In this document: piece after piece, positions 50,460-59,722 of the stretch
Position numbering within the stretch: position 1 is the stretch's first letter
Layout of the letters: every line of letters starts with the position of its first letter
From: JBEVJK01 sp040510195
GTDB lineage: Bacteria > Pseudomonadota > Alphaproteobacteria > Rhizobiales > Rhizobiaceae
Direction of reading: 5' to 3'
Length of the DNA stretch: 64,000 nucleotides
NCBI GenBank assembly: GCA_040510195.1
Contig: JBEVJK010000069.1
Coordinates: 1-64,000, forward strand
Notes under the pieces: generated by a model
Database searches by the model: none
What the model saw: only the letters and a program-made list of their open reading frames with translations
What the model was told of the DNA's origin: nothing
Made by a program: the position numbers and the translations under genes

Positions 50460-52704
50460 GGGCGGCGGCTTCCGGTGACTGCGATCGTCGAGCTGAGCGT
50501 GCCCTCAGGCGGCCGAAGATGTTGGCCTGGCGGACCCAGATGTCGATCAGCACTGCGACGATCAGGATGACTCCGATGAACACGTTGATCCAGTGCTGAG
50601 GCATCGTGAAGCCCTGCACGTTCAGCTGAAGCAGCGCTCTGACAAGCGTGATCACCGCGGCGCCGGCCAGTGAGCCGATCATCGTGCCATAGCCGCCGAA
50701 GATCGAACCGCCGCCGATGATGACGGAGGCGATGGCGTCGAGCTCGCGAAATTGGCCGGCGACAGGGTTGAAGCTGCGGAAATAGGCGACGTTGATGATG
50801 CCCGCCATCGTCGCGCACAGCGCCGACAGCATCAGCGCGATGATGCGCACGCGGTTGGTGTTGATCCCGGCATAGCCTGCAGCACGAATGTTGCCGCCCG
50901 TTGCGTAGACCGCTTGCCCGAACGGCGCATAGGCGAGCACGAGGCCGCACAGAAGCGCGACGAGCACCATCCATACGGTTTGCACGCTGACCACCTCGGC
51001 GAGCGCGCGCAGGACGCCGTCGGGGAGCGCCACGTGGAAGTGCAGGAGGATGTCGTTCACCTTGCGGCCGAGCAGGTTGTAGCCTTCCGGCCAGCCGGTG
51101 AGCTGCTGTCCGGCGACGAACCACGCGGCCAGCCCGCGCGCGATGTAGTACATGCCGAGGGTTGCGATGAAGGCAGGCAGCTTGAAGCCGACCGTGACGA
51201 CCGAGTTGATCAGCCCGGCGCTCAAGCCGGCCAGCATGCCCATCGCGACCGCCGTGAAGGGATCGGTCCCCAGCACCTTCAGGAAATAGGCTGCGGTGCT
51301 GCCCGCCAGCGCGAGCACGGCACCGACGGAGAGGTCGATGTCCCCGGCCGCGATGACATAGGTCAATCCGACCGTGATGAGCGCCAGCTCCGTGTAGTTG
51401 AGCAGGATGGCGAAACTGTTGGAGAGGTTCCACCAATAGTCCGGCCGCAGCACGAGGCCGGTGAGCCAGAGCGCCACCGTGAGCACGATGGCCAGCGCGT
51501 CGCGGCGTGCCAGGAACTTGCCGAGCCCGGCGGCCGACAGCTCCATGTCGGTCGCCACCGCACCCTTGGTCTGAACGCCTTCGAGAGCGATGCCGCCGAG
51601 TTCATAGGCGGGCGGCGGCGGCTTGCCGCGCAGCCAGGCCAGGAACCGTCCCGCGACCTGCCGGCGGATGAGATAGGGCTCGATCAGGACAGCGATGACG
51701 AGAAGCGTGCCCAAAAACACCGGCACGGCGCCGACGGGCAGCGAATAGACGGCATTCACCGTAATCTCCTCGTCGCCGACCTTGATGGTACGCGTGATGG
51801 GAAAGCCCTCGCGCAGCACCTTGTCGAGCAGCACCACCAGCATGGCGCCCAGGCATGATCCGGCCACCCGTCCGCGACCTCCGAGGATCGACGCGCCGCC
51901 GATGATCACCGCGGCGATGACGGTGAGCTCGCCGCCGACGCCGTAGAGGGGCGTGACGCCCTTGTCCTGACAGGCCGACAGGAGCCCGGCCAGAGTGGCG
52001 CAGAGCGAGGAGATCAGATAGGCGCGGATCCGCACCCAGCGGGTCGGGATGCCGGCATAGACCGCCGCCAGCTCGTTGCCGCCCGTCGCGAACGTCTCGT
52101 AGCCCCATCGGGTCTTGGCGAGCACATAGGCGCCGGCCACCGCGACGAGCGCAAAGACCGCGATCTGATTGTTGAAGCCCAGCGCGTTTGTCTCGCCGAG
52201 GTGGAAGAAGAGCGGGTCCATCTTCGCCTTGGCGGGATAGTAGATCGCCTGGCCATGTGTCAGCGCCAGCACGAAGCCGCGACCGATGAAGAGCATCGTC
52301 AGCGTGGCAATGAAGGACGGTACCTTCAGGGTCGTCACCAGCACACCGTTGATGAGGCCGATCAGCACGCCGAGCAGGACGCAGAGGATCACCGAAGTCG
52401 CAATGTCGAGGTCGAGGAAGTTCGGCGCGTAGAGCCTGGCGAACACCACGGCGATGAGGCCGTAGGTCGACCCGACCGACAGGTCGAGGTCCTTGTTGAC
52501 GATGACGAAAGTCATACCGACGGCGATGATCGCGACCCGCGACGTATCCCGCAGCACGGCATGGAATGCCTCCGTCGACCCGAAAAAGGCCGGGTTGACG
52601 ATCGCCCCACCGAAATAGATGAGCACGAGCAGAATGAGCAGACCTACCTCCCAGCCGCCGAAAAGCTGGGACGGAAGGCGGCGGAGGGCTGCTTCGTCGG
52701 ACAT
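50452..52704 (-). CDS. Sugar ABC permease with two fused transmembrane halves
   Basis: A 750-residue inner-membrane protein made of two RbsC-type permease domains: residues about 15-345 and about 395-735. Each contains the family signatures VNKDLDLSVGS or AAGDIDLSVGA, then KVPSFIATL or KLPAFIATL, and AAVIIGGASILGG or ASVIIGGGSIFGG. A linker of about 50 residues joins them. Usually two copies of a 330-residue permease form the channel, so this fused pair can be asymmetric. It lies between the binding-protein and ATPase genes. Confidence 0.92.
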   Translation of the reverse strand: MSDEAALRRLPSQLFGGWEVGLLILLVLIYFGGAIVNPAFFGSTEAFHAVLRDTSRVAIIAVGMTFVIVNKDLDLSVGSTYGLIAVVFARLYAPNFLDLDIATSVILCVLLGVLIGLINGVLVTTLKVPSFIATLTMLFIGRGFVLALTHGQAIYYPAKAKMDPLFFHLGETNALGFNNQIAVFALVAVAGAYVLAKTRWGYETFATGGNELAAVYAGIPTRWVRIRAYLISSLCATLAGLLSACQDKGVTPLYGVGGELTVIAAVIIGGASILGGRGRVAGSCLGAMLVVLLDKVLREGFPITRTIKVGDEEITVNAVYSLPVGAVPVFLGTLLVIAVLIEPYLIRRQVAGRFLAWLRGKPPPPAYELGGIALEGVQTKGAVATDMELSAAGLGKFLARRDALAIVLTVALWLTGLVLRPDYWWNLSNSFAILLNYTELALITVGLTYVIAAGDIDLSVGAVLALAGSTAAYFLKVLGTDPFTAVAMGMLAGLSAGLINSVVTVGFKLPAFIATLGMYYIARGLAAWFVAGQQLTGWPEGYNLLGRKVNDILLHFHVALPDGVLRALAEVVSVQTVWMVLVALLCGLVLAYAPFGQAVYATGGNIRAAGYAGINTNRVRIIALMLSALCATMAGIINVAYFRSFNPVAGQFRELDAIASVIIGGGSIFGGYGTMIGSLAGAAVITLVRALLQLNVQGFTMPQHWINVFIGVILIVAVLIDIWVRQANIFGRLRARSARRSQSPEAAAHA

Positions 52705-52928
52705 TTTGCCGCGAGGGTTCTTTCAGAGGCTGGACGCGAAGGGGCGCCGGTCCCTCCGCGTCTGCAGCATCTTGGCCTGGGGTGTGGTCGCTTCACCCGC
52801 TGCTGAAGGCAAACCGGCCAGACCGGTCCGCCCGCTGCAGCGAGTGTCCTCGCAGGCGTGACAACGCGTTTTCGAGCTCGCCATCACGCCCTATCAAATT
52901 GCTCGAGCATGCTTGTGCGGATCATGCC
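52705..52928 (-). other. Gap between binding-protein and permease genes
   Basis: No gene is seen in this 224-bp stretch. Short complementary pieces (CCGG..CCGG, CGAG..CTCG around 52820-52850) suggest weak message structure, as usual after binding-protein genes. Confidence 0.5.
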
Positions 52929-54011
52929 CTAGTTCTCGAAGCGCTTCCCGACATTCCCGACGGTCTCCTGGGTGACCAACTGGGCGCGTGTGTCGAGATT
53001 GGAGGCGGCAATGCCGCGGTCGATCTGCAGGTAGAGCTGCATGACCGGCCAGAAGCCTTGCAGGAAGGGTTGTTGACCCAGCGCGCCTGTGAGGTCTCCG
53101 CTCTTCAAGGCTTCCTGCTGGGCCGGTCCCAGGTCGAAGCCGTACGCGCAGATCTTGCCCGTCTTGCCGGTCTGGGCGACCGCCTTTGCGAGCGCCGGCG
53201 TGAACACGTTGTTGCCGGCAAAGGCGCCGACGACGTCGCCGCGCGACTCGAACAGCGTGACGATGCCGTTGACCGGGTCGTTCGGATTGGTGTCGATGCC
53301 GGTGTTCTCGGGGCCAGCGTCGACCTTGAAGTTGTCGAGCTTGCCGGCGTCCTTCAGGCCCTTGACGATGGCGTTGAAAGCAGAAGTGACGCGGTTGTTG
53401 ACCTCGATGTTGCCCATCGCGGTCGACGACGGCAGGACGATCGACCCTTTCTCGATTCCCTTGTCCGCCAGGCAGTTCACGAGAGCTTCCCCGGCAATGG
53501 CGGCAGCCGATGCGTCCTGACCGGTATGGCCGATGCCGCTCCGGTTGAGGATCGAGCCGTCGAAGGAATTCGTCGTGGCCACCGGGATGCCCTTGGACTC
53601 GGCGGCCTTGACGATGTCGTTGTAGGCGCCGACCTGGGGCGTGGTCATGATCAGCCCGTCGATAGTCGGATCCTGGACGATCTGATTCAGGATTTCGATC
53701 TCCCGGGCCGGATCGTCGGTCGGCGACTCCGAGCCGAGAAGCAGGATCTTGGCGCCGATCAGGTTGCCGGCAAGCATGGCGCCGGCATAGACCGGGTCGA
53801 AGAAGCCGTTCCCTGCCGTGTGGGTGACGATGGCGAACGTCAGATGGCCATCGGCAGAATGGAAATCCTTCGTGCCGGGGGCCTCCTTGGCCGCATCGTC
53901 GAAGCTATAGCCACCGACGGCCTTCTCGACGCTGCCGGACTGGGCGAGCGCGCCCGGAACGGCAAGAAATAACGCCGCGGCCCCTGCCGCGAGCGGGATC
54001 ATCCGTTTCAT
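52929..54011 (-). CDS. Sugar ABC transporter substrate-binding protein
   Basis: A 360-residue periplasmic protein of the ribose/xylose-binding type. The signal peptide is residues 1-23 (LAQ). The FAIVTHTAGNGFFDPVYAGA and VATTNSFDG segments give the typical two-lobed fold. It is the first gene of the operon with the fused permease and the FrcA-like ATPase. The upstream region contains the imperfect dyad CCAATGG...CCATTTGG (about 54031-54054), a possible operator, but no regulator gene is adjacent. Confidence 0.92.
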   Translation of the reverse strand: MKRMIPLAAGAAALFLAVPGALAQSGSVEKAVGGYSFDDAAKEAPGTKDFHSADGHLTFAIVTHTAGNGFFDPVYAGAMLAGNLIGAKILLLGSESPTDDPAREIEILNQIVQDPTIDGLIMTTPQVGAYNDIVKAAESKGIPVATTNSFDGSILNRSGIGHTGQDASAAAIAGEALVNCLADKGIEKGSIVLPSSTAMGNIEVNNRVTSAFNAIVKGLKDAGKLDNFKVDAGPENTGIDTNPNDPVNGIVTLFESRGDVVGAFAGNNVFTPALAKAVAQTGKTGKICAYGFDLGPAQQEALKSGDLTGALGQQPFLQGFWPVMQLYLQIDRGIAASNLDTRAQLVTQETVGNVGKRFEN

Positions 54012-54160
54012 TTACATCCTCCCTCGCATCCAATGGTTGTACCCGCCATTTGGTGCATTTGTCAGATAAATCCGACTGCTTCCCCCCGTCGACGATCATC
54101 TCCCTAAACCCTCGTCAGGTAAATAGCCAAGTCTTCCGACGGCGGCGGGCACGCGGAGAA

Positions 54161-54985
54161 TCAGCCCTTGATGAAGGCCAGCAGATCGGGGTTGATCACG
54201 TCGGCATGGGTAGTGCACATGCCGTGCGGAAAGCCCGGATAGACCTTCAGGGTCCCGTGCTTCAGCAGCTTGATCGAAAGACGGGCCGAGTCGTCGATCG
54301 GCACCACCTGGTCGTCGTCGCCGTGCATCACGAGCGTCGGCACGTCGATCGCCTTGAGGTCCTCCGTGAAGTCGGTCTCGGAAAACGCCTTGATGCATTC
54401 ATAGTGCGCGTTGGCGGCGCCCATCATGCCCTGCCGCCACCAGTTCTGGATGACGCCGTCTGACACCTTGGCGCCTTTGCGGTTGAAGCCGTAGAAAGGC
54501 CCGCTGGCGATATCGAGGAAGTACTGGGCGCGATTGTCGGCCGTCCCCTTGCGGAAATCGTCGAACACGGCGAGCGGCAGGCCGCCCGGGTTCTTGTCGC
54601 TTTTGACCATGATGGGCGGCACTGCTCCGATCAGCACGGCCTTCGACACGCGCCCCTTGCCGTGCCGCGCCACATAGCGCGTGGCCTCTCCGCCGCCGGT
54701 CGAGTGCCCGACATGGATGGCGTCGCGCAGGTCGAGCTCGGCCGCCAGGGCCGCGACGTCGGCGGCATAGGTGTCCATCTCATGGCCGCCGCTGGTCTGC
54801 GTCGAGCGTCCGTGCCCTCGCCGATCGTGGGCGATCACCCGGTAGCCCGCCTTGAGGAAGAACAACATCTGGTTGTCCCAGTCGTCGGCACTGAGCGGCC
54901 AACCATGGTGAAACACGATAGGCTGCCCCGTGCCCCAATCCTTGTAGAAGATCTCGGTGCCGTCCTTTGTCCTGATCGTAGGCAT
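54161..54985 (-). CDS. Alpha/beta hydrolase, non-haem chloroperoxidase type
   Basis: A 274-residue cytosolic hydrolase close to bacterial cofactor-free haloperoxidases/esterases. Ser95 is the nucleophile in GHSTGGG; the acid lies in MHGDDDQVVP and the His in GFPHGMCTTH. The ATG at 54985 follows AAGGGAA; the longer frame is not translated. It is a single-gene unit between the ABC operon and the LssY-C gene. Confidence 0.93.
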   Translation of the reverse strand: MPTIRTKDGTEIFYKDWGTGQPIVFHHGWPLSADDWDNQMLFFLKAGYRVIAHDRRGHGRSTQTSGGHEMDTYAADVAALAAELDLRDAIHVGHSTGGGEATRYVARHGKGRVSKAVLIGAVPPIMVKSDKNPGGLPLAVFDDFRKGTADNRAQYFLDIASGPFYGFNRKGAKVSDGVIQNWWRQGMMGAANAHYECIKAFSETDFTEDLKAIDVPTLVMHGDDDQVVPIDDSARLSIKLLKHGTLKVYPGFPHGMCTTHADVINPDLLAFIKG

Positions 54986-55062
54986 TTGATTGTTCCCTTC
55001 AGCAGCGCTTCGGTTGGGGTAAAAATCTTGCGATCCGAAAGTACAGCATCGCGGCATTCGAT

Positions 55063-55905
55063 CTAGGAGGCAACGGCCGTGCCGGGCGGCAGAAGCCTTG
55101 CGAAGGCGATCTCGCCATCCGTCCTGTAGTGATTGACGCGTCCGCCCGCCAGGCGATCCCCGGTCGAATGGGCGGTCACCTCGCCGATCGTCCGCCCCAG
55201 CTTCAGCCTGTCGATGACATAGTCCCGCTCGATGTTCGTGTCCGAATCCGTCGCATGTGTGACCTGAAAGGTAATCCACGTCAGCGACAGGCCCGTGTCG
55301 CGCGTTGCCGCGCCGACCCACAGGACCGGCTCGTCCGTCGCCGGCTTGTCTGTGTTCAGCCAGAAGCTTGCCGTGCTGACGTCATCGGAGGAGCGCTCCG
55401 GACTGAGCGCCCAGAAACGAACGTGATGGCGTTTGCGCGGGCTGTCGTCGATGGGCTCTTGGAAACCGACGTCCTGCCGTCGCCCGAACAGATAGAGACT
55501 GCTGAACGGAGCGGTCGGATAGGACTCGTTCATCACGAAGGTCCGCGCCATGCGCCAGGAACTCGCCGCCCCCAGGGGATCGGCCGTCGACCAGCCGATC
55601 TGCGCGAAGGCGTCTTGAAGCTGTTGCGCGGTGCCGATCAGCACCATGTTCACTGGATCGCCAGGCATGCCGTCGCCGGTGACCGTATAGCCGGGGATCG
55701 ACTTGCGCTGGAGCACCTTGAGGCCCATGCGCACGGCCCGCGGCAGGACCACATAAGCCGCCAGCACATAGGTGAAACCGAGTGCCAGGATCCAGGGCAG
55801 CCGCCTTTCGCTATCGTCGAAGATCACGAAGACGATCAGCCACACGCTGATGATGCCGATGAAGGCAACGAGGAGACGGCGAAGAAGGAGCTTGATCAGC
55901 CGCAC
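55063..55905 (-). CDS. LssY C-terminal domain membrane protein
   Basis: A 280-residue protein with two N-terminal membrane helices (about 8-30 and 40-60) and a soluble domain that resembles the LssY C-terminal domain, including VLIGTAQQLQDAFAQIGW and PVLWVGAATRD. The Legionella prototype is linked to a phosphatase; the stand-alone domain has no known activity. The GTG start at 55905 has GGAGGA six bases before it. It is 93 bp behind the BTAD regulator on the same strand and may be co-transcribed. Confidence 0.83.
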   Translation of the reverse strand: MRLIKLLLRRLLVAFIGIISVWLIVFVIFDDSERRLPWILALGFTYVLAAYVVLPRAVRMGLKVLQRKSIPGYTVTGDGMPGDPVNMVLIGTAQQLQDAFAQIGWSTADPLGAASSWRMARTFVMNESYPTAPFSSLYLFGRRQDVGFQEPIDDSPRKRHHVRFWALSPERSSDDVSTASFWLNTDKPATDEPVLWVGAATRDTGLSLTWITFQVTHATDSDTNIERDYVIDRLKLGRTIGEVTAHSTGDRLAGGRVNHYRTDGEIAFARLLPPGTAVAS

Positions 55906-55998
55906 GACATCTCCTCCACCCCGAGAAAGGGGCAATGCAAAGAACAAGCATTCCAGGTGGCCGGAAGACAAGCTCAAAAGCGTCTCCCCCTGGCGCGC

Positions 55999-57987
55999 TC
56001 AGTCCTTCGGAAAGCCCGCCCTGGACAGCATCTCCAGGAACCTCGAGTGGTGGTCATCCTTGGCAAAGCGAGGCACGAAGCCAGGCGAGACGTTGCCGAG
56101 GTTGAGATGGGGAAGTAGCGACAGGCAGTGGTGAACCGCCCGGGACGCCTCCTCGCCGTTGCCCGTCGCCGAAGCGGTCGCCGCCCAATAGAGCGCCCCA
56201 CGCACGAAGCCCGGCTTTGTTCGCACCACCTTGCGGGCAACTTCGAGGGCCCGCCGGTCGTTTCGGCCCGCAAACAGCGCGACGACCAGGCTGTGGTGGC
56301 GCCAGAAGTCGATGGGGTCGTGCGCGCCGAGGCGGATCGCCTCGTTCGCTTCGCGTAGGGCCTCGTTGACCTGGCCGCGCAGGGCGTAGAGCTCGGCAAT
56401 GTCCCCACGGGCACTGGGGTAGCTGGGGTTGAGGCCGATGGCGTGGCGGCATTCGACGATGGCTTCGTCGATGCGGCCGCAGGATTCGAGCGCGAACGAA
56501 AGGATGCATCGGGCGATCTCGTCGTCGGGAACCGCCCGGACAGCGGCCTCGGCGAGCCGCAGTGCCCGCTCGACATGCCTCCTCTCCGAAGGGAGGGCGC
56601 CGAAGGCGACGCTCATGGAGATTGCGATGGAAAGCGTCCGCATGGCTCGCGCGTTGTCGGGAGCGATCGCCAGCGCCCTTTCGGCAAGCTCGATCGCCGT
56701 CGACAGCGACTCGCGGGTCATCTCGAAGTATTTCGTGAGAGCCTCGTTGACCAACCGTCGCACTTCGGGCGCACCGGCGGGGCTTTTGTCGCGGACCTTC
56801 CAGTTCGTGAGCTGGAGCTCGATGCTCACGGCCATCACCACCGACTGTGCGATTCGGTCCTGAAAGGCCAGCGCATCCTCCGATCGTCCGTCGAAGCGCT
56901 GCGCCCAGACGTTGTGGCCGGTTGCAGCGTCGACGAGCTGGATGTTCACTCTCATCTCGTCGCGTGACCTCTGGACGCTGCCGCTCAGCACGTAGCGCCC
57001 CCGCTGGGGCGCGACCGCCTTGGCATCCGCGACCGAAGCGCTTTTTTCCAGAGGCGAATGACCCGAAATCACGATGTACTCGCTCCGCTCGGCGAGAGCG
57101 GTGGTGATGTCCTGTACCAGCCCGCGCGCGAAATAATCGTCGCCACGTTCGCCCGTCAGGTTGACGAACTCCGCCACGCTGATCGACGGCCGACCGAACC
57201 TCGGCCCGGCCGGCAGGCTGGCCGCCGATGTAAGATGGACCCCGTTCGGGGCGGCTTTCGAAGTGGCCAGCAAGGATTGCCAGAGCGATCGCGTTTCGGG
57301 GCTGACGTCGACCCCGAATTCTTTCTTCACCATGGCCTTGCAGGCTTCGTAGGTCCGCATCGCCCTGTCGCGCTGGCCGCCCGCGGCAAGCAGCTCGATC
57401 TTCAGCCGGTAGGATGTCTCCTGGGTGGGGTCCATGGCCAGCAGGCGATCCGCCAGGACCTGGCCCGCGTCGAGGTCCACGAGCCGGGCGAGCTTTTCCA
57501 GCGACGCAAGCGCCCGGCTCAGCAGCCGCTCGCGCTCGGCGGCCGCCCAGCCGTCGAAAGGATCGCTCCCCAGATGGAAGCCGTCGAGAAATGGTCCGCT
57601 ATAGACGGTCAGCGCTGCTTCGAGCTCTTGAGGAGAACGGCCGGGCAGGCCCGTTTCGAAGTCCTCGACGTCGACGTCGACGGCCTCGACTGACAGGCCG
57701 ACGGTGTCGCCCCGCGTCTGGATGACGTCCAGCTTGGCCCTCATCAAGTCGCGGCGCAGGACGCTGAGGGTCTGGCGCAGGCTGTTGCGGGAGTGCTCGC
57801 TGTCGCTCCAGAGGAGATCGGCGAGCTTCTCTCGCGGCGCCGCCATTCCCGGAGACCGGGCAAGGTAGGCCAGAATGGCCGGACCCCGCTTCCCCGTCAG
57901 CAGAATTGGGTCGTCCTTCTCGGTCTCGGCGCGGAAACCTCCGAAGAGAAAGATTCGAAGCCTGGCGACGCGGTCGTGAGTAAGCAT
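55999..57987 (-). CDS. BTAD/TolB-like/TPR transcriptional regulator
   Basis: A 662-residue regulator. Residues 5-100 are an OmpR/SARP-type winged helix (LRIFLFGGFRA), 105-245 the bacterial transcriptional activator (BTAD) TPR domain, about 265-400 a TolB-N-like domain (SISVAEFVNLTGERGDDYFARGLVQDITTAL) as in CadC-type adenylate cyclase regulators, and 410-662 TPR repeats. No membrane helix is visible. It diverges across 156 bp from the DUF1194 and phytochelatin-synthase-like genes and may control them. Confidence 0.88.
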   Translation of the reverse strand: MLTHDRVARLRIFLFGGFRAETEKDDPILLTGKRGPAILAYLARSPGMAAPREKLADLLWSDSEHSRNSLRQTLSVLRRDLMRAKLDVIQTRGDTVGLSVEAVDVDVEDFETGLPGRSPQELEAALTVYSGPFLDGFHLGSDPFDGWAAAERERLLSRALASLEKLARLVDLDAGQVLADRLLAMDPTQETSYRLKIELLAAGGQRDRAMRTYEACKAMVKKEFGVDVSPETRSLWQSLLATSKAAPNGVHLTSAASLPAGPRFGRPSISVAEFVNLTGERGDDYFARGLVQDITTALAERSEYIVISGHSPLEKSASVADAKAVAPQRGRYVLSGSVQRSRDEMRVNIQLVDAATGHNVWAQRFDGRSEDALAFQDRIAQSVVMAVSIELQLTNWKVRDKSPAGAPEVRRLVNEALTKYFEMTRESLSTAIELAERALAIAPDNARAMRTLSIAISMSVAFGALPSERRHVERALRLAEAAVRAVPDDEIARCILSFALESCGRIDEAIVECRHAIGLNPSYPSARGDIAELYALRGQVNEALREANEAIRLGAHDPIDFWRHHSLVVALFAGRNDRRALEVARKVVRTKPGFVRGALYWAATASATGNGEEASRAVHHCLSLLPHLNLGNVSPGFVPRFAKDDHHSRFLEMLSRAGFPKD

Positions 57988-58143
57988 TTGAGCGCTGCAA
58001 CTGCCATTTGACGAAATGCTAATCCGAAACTAACGCCCCGCAGACTCGGCCGCACCGCATCCGAACGAAGATGTGACGGCACTTCGACTAGGCTCGGAGA
58101 ATAGCAGCGCGCTGGTAGGTCAGCCAGCGGGAGGGAGCCGACA

Positions 58144-58926
58144 ATGGCGAATTATTTATACTTATTGTTGGCAGGAACACTTACCGCAACCGCTTTATTC
58201 GGCCAGCACGCACAGGCATCGGGTATCGAAGTTGCTGCAGACGTCGACGTGGCCATCGTATTCGCGGTCGATTTCTCGTCCTCAATCGATCCGCATACTG
58301 CCGACTTTCAACGCAATGGCCATTCGACGGCCCTCACCTCTCCCGAAATCGCCGCTGCAATCGCCCGCAATCAGCGTGGTTGCATCGCCGTGAGCTACTT
58401 CGAGTGGTCGAGCCCCGGGCAGATCCGCAAGGTGCTCCCCTGGACGACAATTTGCGGGCCGAAAGATGCCGAGGCGGCCGCAGAGGTGATCGACCGCAAG
58501 GGCGATACCGGGTTCCGCCGTCGCGGTCGAGGCGGAACGTCCGTCTCGACGGCGATCGACGTCGGAAGCGTGTTCCTCGACGAGTTTCCGGGGCGGGCGG
58601 CGAGGAAGGTCATCGACATTTCCAGCAATGGCGAGAACAATGACGGCGTCCCCGTCCGGCGCAGCAGGCTGGCGGCGCTCGCCAAGGGATACACCATCAA
58701 CGCGATCGCCATTCCGCCGACCCGAAAGACCTCGGGCCGTGAGCTGGCGTCATATTTTGCCGACCACGTCATTGGCGGCCCGCAGGCCTTCGTCGTGACG
58801 CCGTCCGGGCCGGGCGATTACGCCAGGGCGTTGCGCCTGAAGCTGGTCACCGAGATCAGCATGAATGGCAGCCCTTCGTTTTCGCCGGGAACGCCGGCGT
58901 CGACATCTGTTGCCCGCGGCCAGTAA
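58144..58926 (+). CDS. DUF1194 protein (exported, von Willebrand A-like)
   Basis: A 260-residue protein with a signal peptide (ending about residue 27, AQAS) and a DUF1194 domain related to von Willebrand factor A. The metal-adhesion motif DFSSSID (about 43-49) and a later RGGTSVSTAID with the MIDAS Thr are intact. It probably binds a partner through a metal ion in the periplasm. GGGAGGGAGCC precedes the ATG. The next gene follows after 66 bp. Confidence 0.87.
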   Translation: MANYLYLLLAGTLTATALFGQHAQASGIEVAADVDVAIVFAVDFSSSIDPHTADFQRNGHSTALTSPEIAAAIARNQRGCIAVSYFEWSSPGQIRKVLPWTTICGPKDAEAAAEVIDRKGDTGFRRRGRGGTSVSTAIDVGSVFLDEFPGRAARKVIDISSNGENNDGVPVRRSRLAALAKGYTINAIAIPPTRKTSGRELASYFADHVIGGPQAFVVTPSGPGDYARALRLKLVTEISMNGSPSFSPGTPASTSVARGQ

Positions 58927-58992
58927 GTCTGAGATTGTCTTGAGCTGATCTAGAGTGCGCTGCCGGTCGCCGGGACGAGGAAATCTGAAATC

Positions 58993-59655
58993 TTGAAGTT
59001 GAAACGCCGATATTTTCTGGCTTCAGCGGTGTTGCTGTTTCTGGTCGGTGGATCTGCTCTCGTCCTCGCGACTCCACCGAAGGTCTCGGCCGACGCGATT
59101 CAGGCGTCGGTCACGCGCACGCCCGACCTGATGAGTCGGGCCTGGAGCCTGCCGGTCGCATCGACCTTCCAGTCCGACATCCGCTACCAGTCGAACGGCT
59201 CTCTCTGCGGTCCTGCCAGCGTCGCCAACACGTTTCGCTCGGTTGGCGAAGAGGAGACCACCGAGAACGAGGTGCTCGACGGCACCGGCAAATGCTGGAC
59301 CGGGTTCTGCATCATGGGCCTGACCCTCGACGAGGTTGCCGAAGTGGCCCGGGCACACACCCGGCGCAAGGTCACCGTACTCAGGGACCTCACTCCGGAC
59401 GAATTCCACGACCACATGCGGCATGCCAACGATCCCGGTCGCCGCTACATCGTCAATTTCACCCGGGCACCGATATTCGGTGGCGGTGGCGGCCACCACT
59501 CGCCGATCGGCGGGTATCTGCCGGACGAGGACTTGGTGTTCGTGCTCGACGTCAACGAAGCTTACAAGCCGTGGCTCATCGAGCGCGAGCGGCTGTTCGA
59601 CGCCATGAACACCATGGACGGGCAAAGCAAGCGCGGGCTGCTGCTGATCGAATAG
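58993..59655 (+). CDS. Phytochelatin synthase-like papain-fold protein
   Basis: A 220-residue protein with an N-terminal signal-anchor (residues 8-27) and the bacterial phytochelatin synthase domain. The catalytic triad is in place: Cys72 in SLCGPAS, His168 in GGHHSPIGGY and Asp186 in VLDVNEAYKPW. Bacterial enzymes mostly hydrolyse glutathione to gamma-glutamylcysteine; full phytochelatin synthesis needs the C-terminal domain of plant enzymes, which is missing. The membrane anchor places it in the periplasm, together with the DUF1194 protein. The TTG start follows GAGGAAA. Confidence 0.86.
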   Translation: MKLKRRYFLASAVLLFLVGGSALVLATPPKVSADAIQASVTRTPDLMSRAWSLPVASTFQSDIRYQSNGSLCGPASVANTFRSVGEEETTENEVLDGTGKCWTGFCIMGLTLDEVAEVARAHTRRKVTVLRDLTPDEFHDHMRHANDPGRRYIVNFTRAPIFGGGGGHHSPIGGYLPDEDLVFVLDVNEAYKPWLIERERLFDAMNTMDGQSKRGLLLIE

Positions 59656-59722
59656 ACGGGAGGCTCGGATCTGCGGTTCAGCCAGGGCAAGGCGCTTGGC
59701 ATCATCGCAGCCGGCAGCCCGT

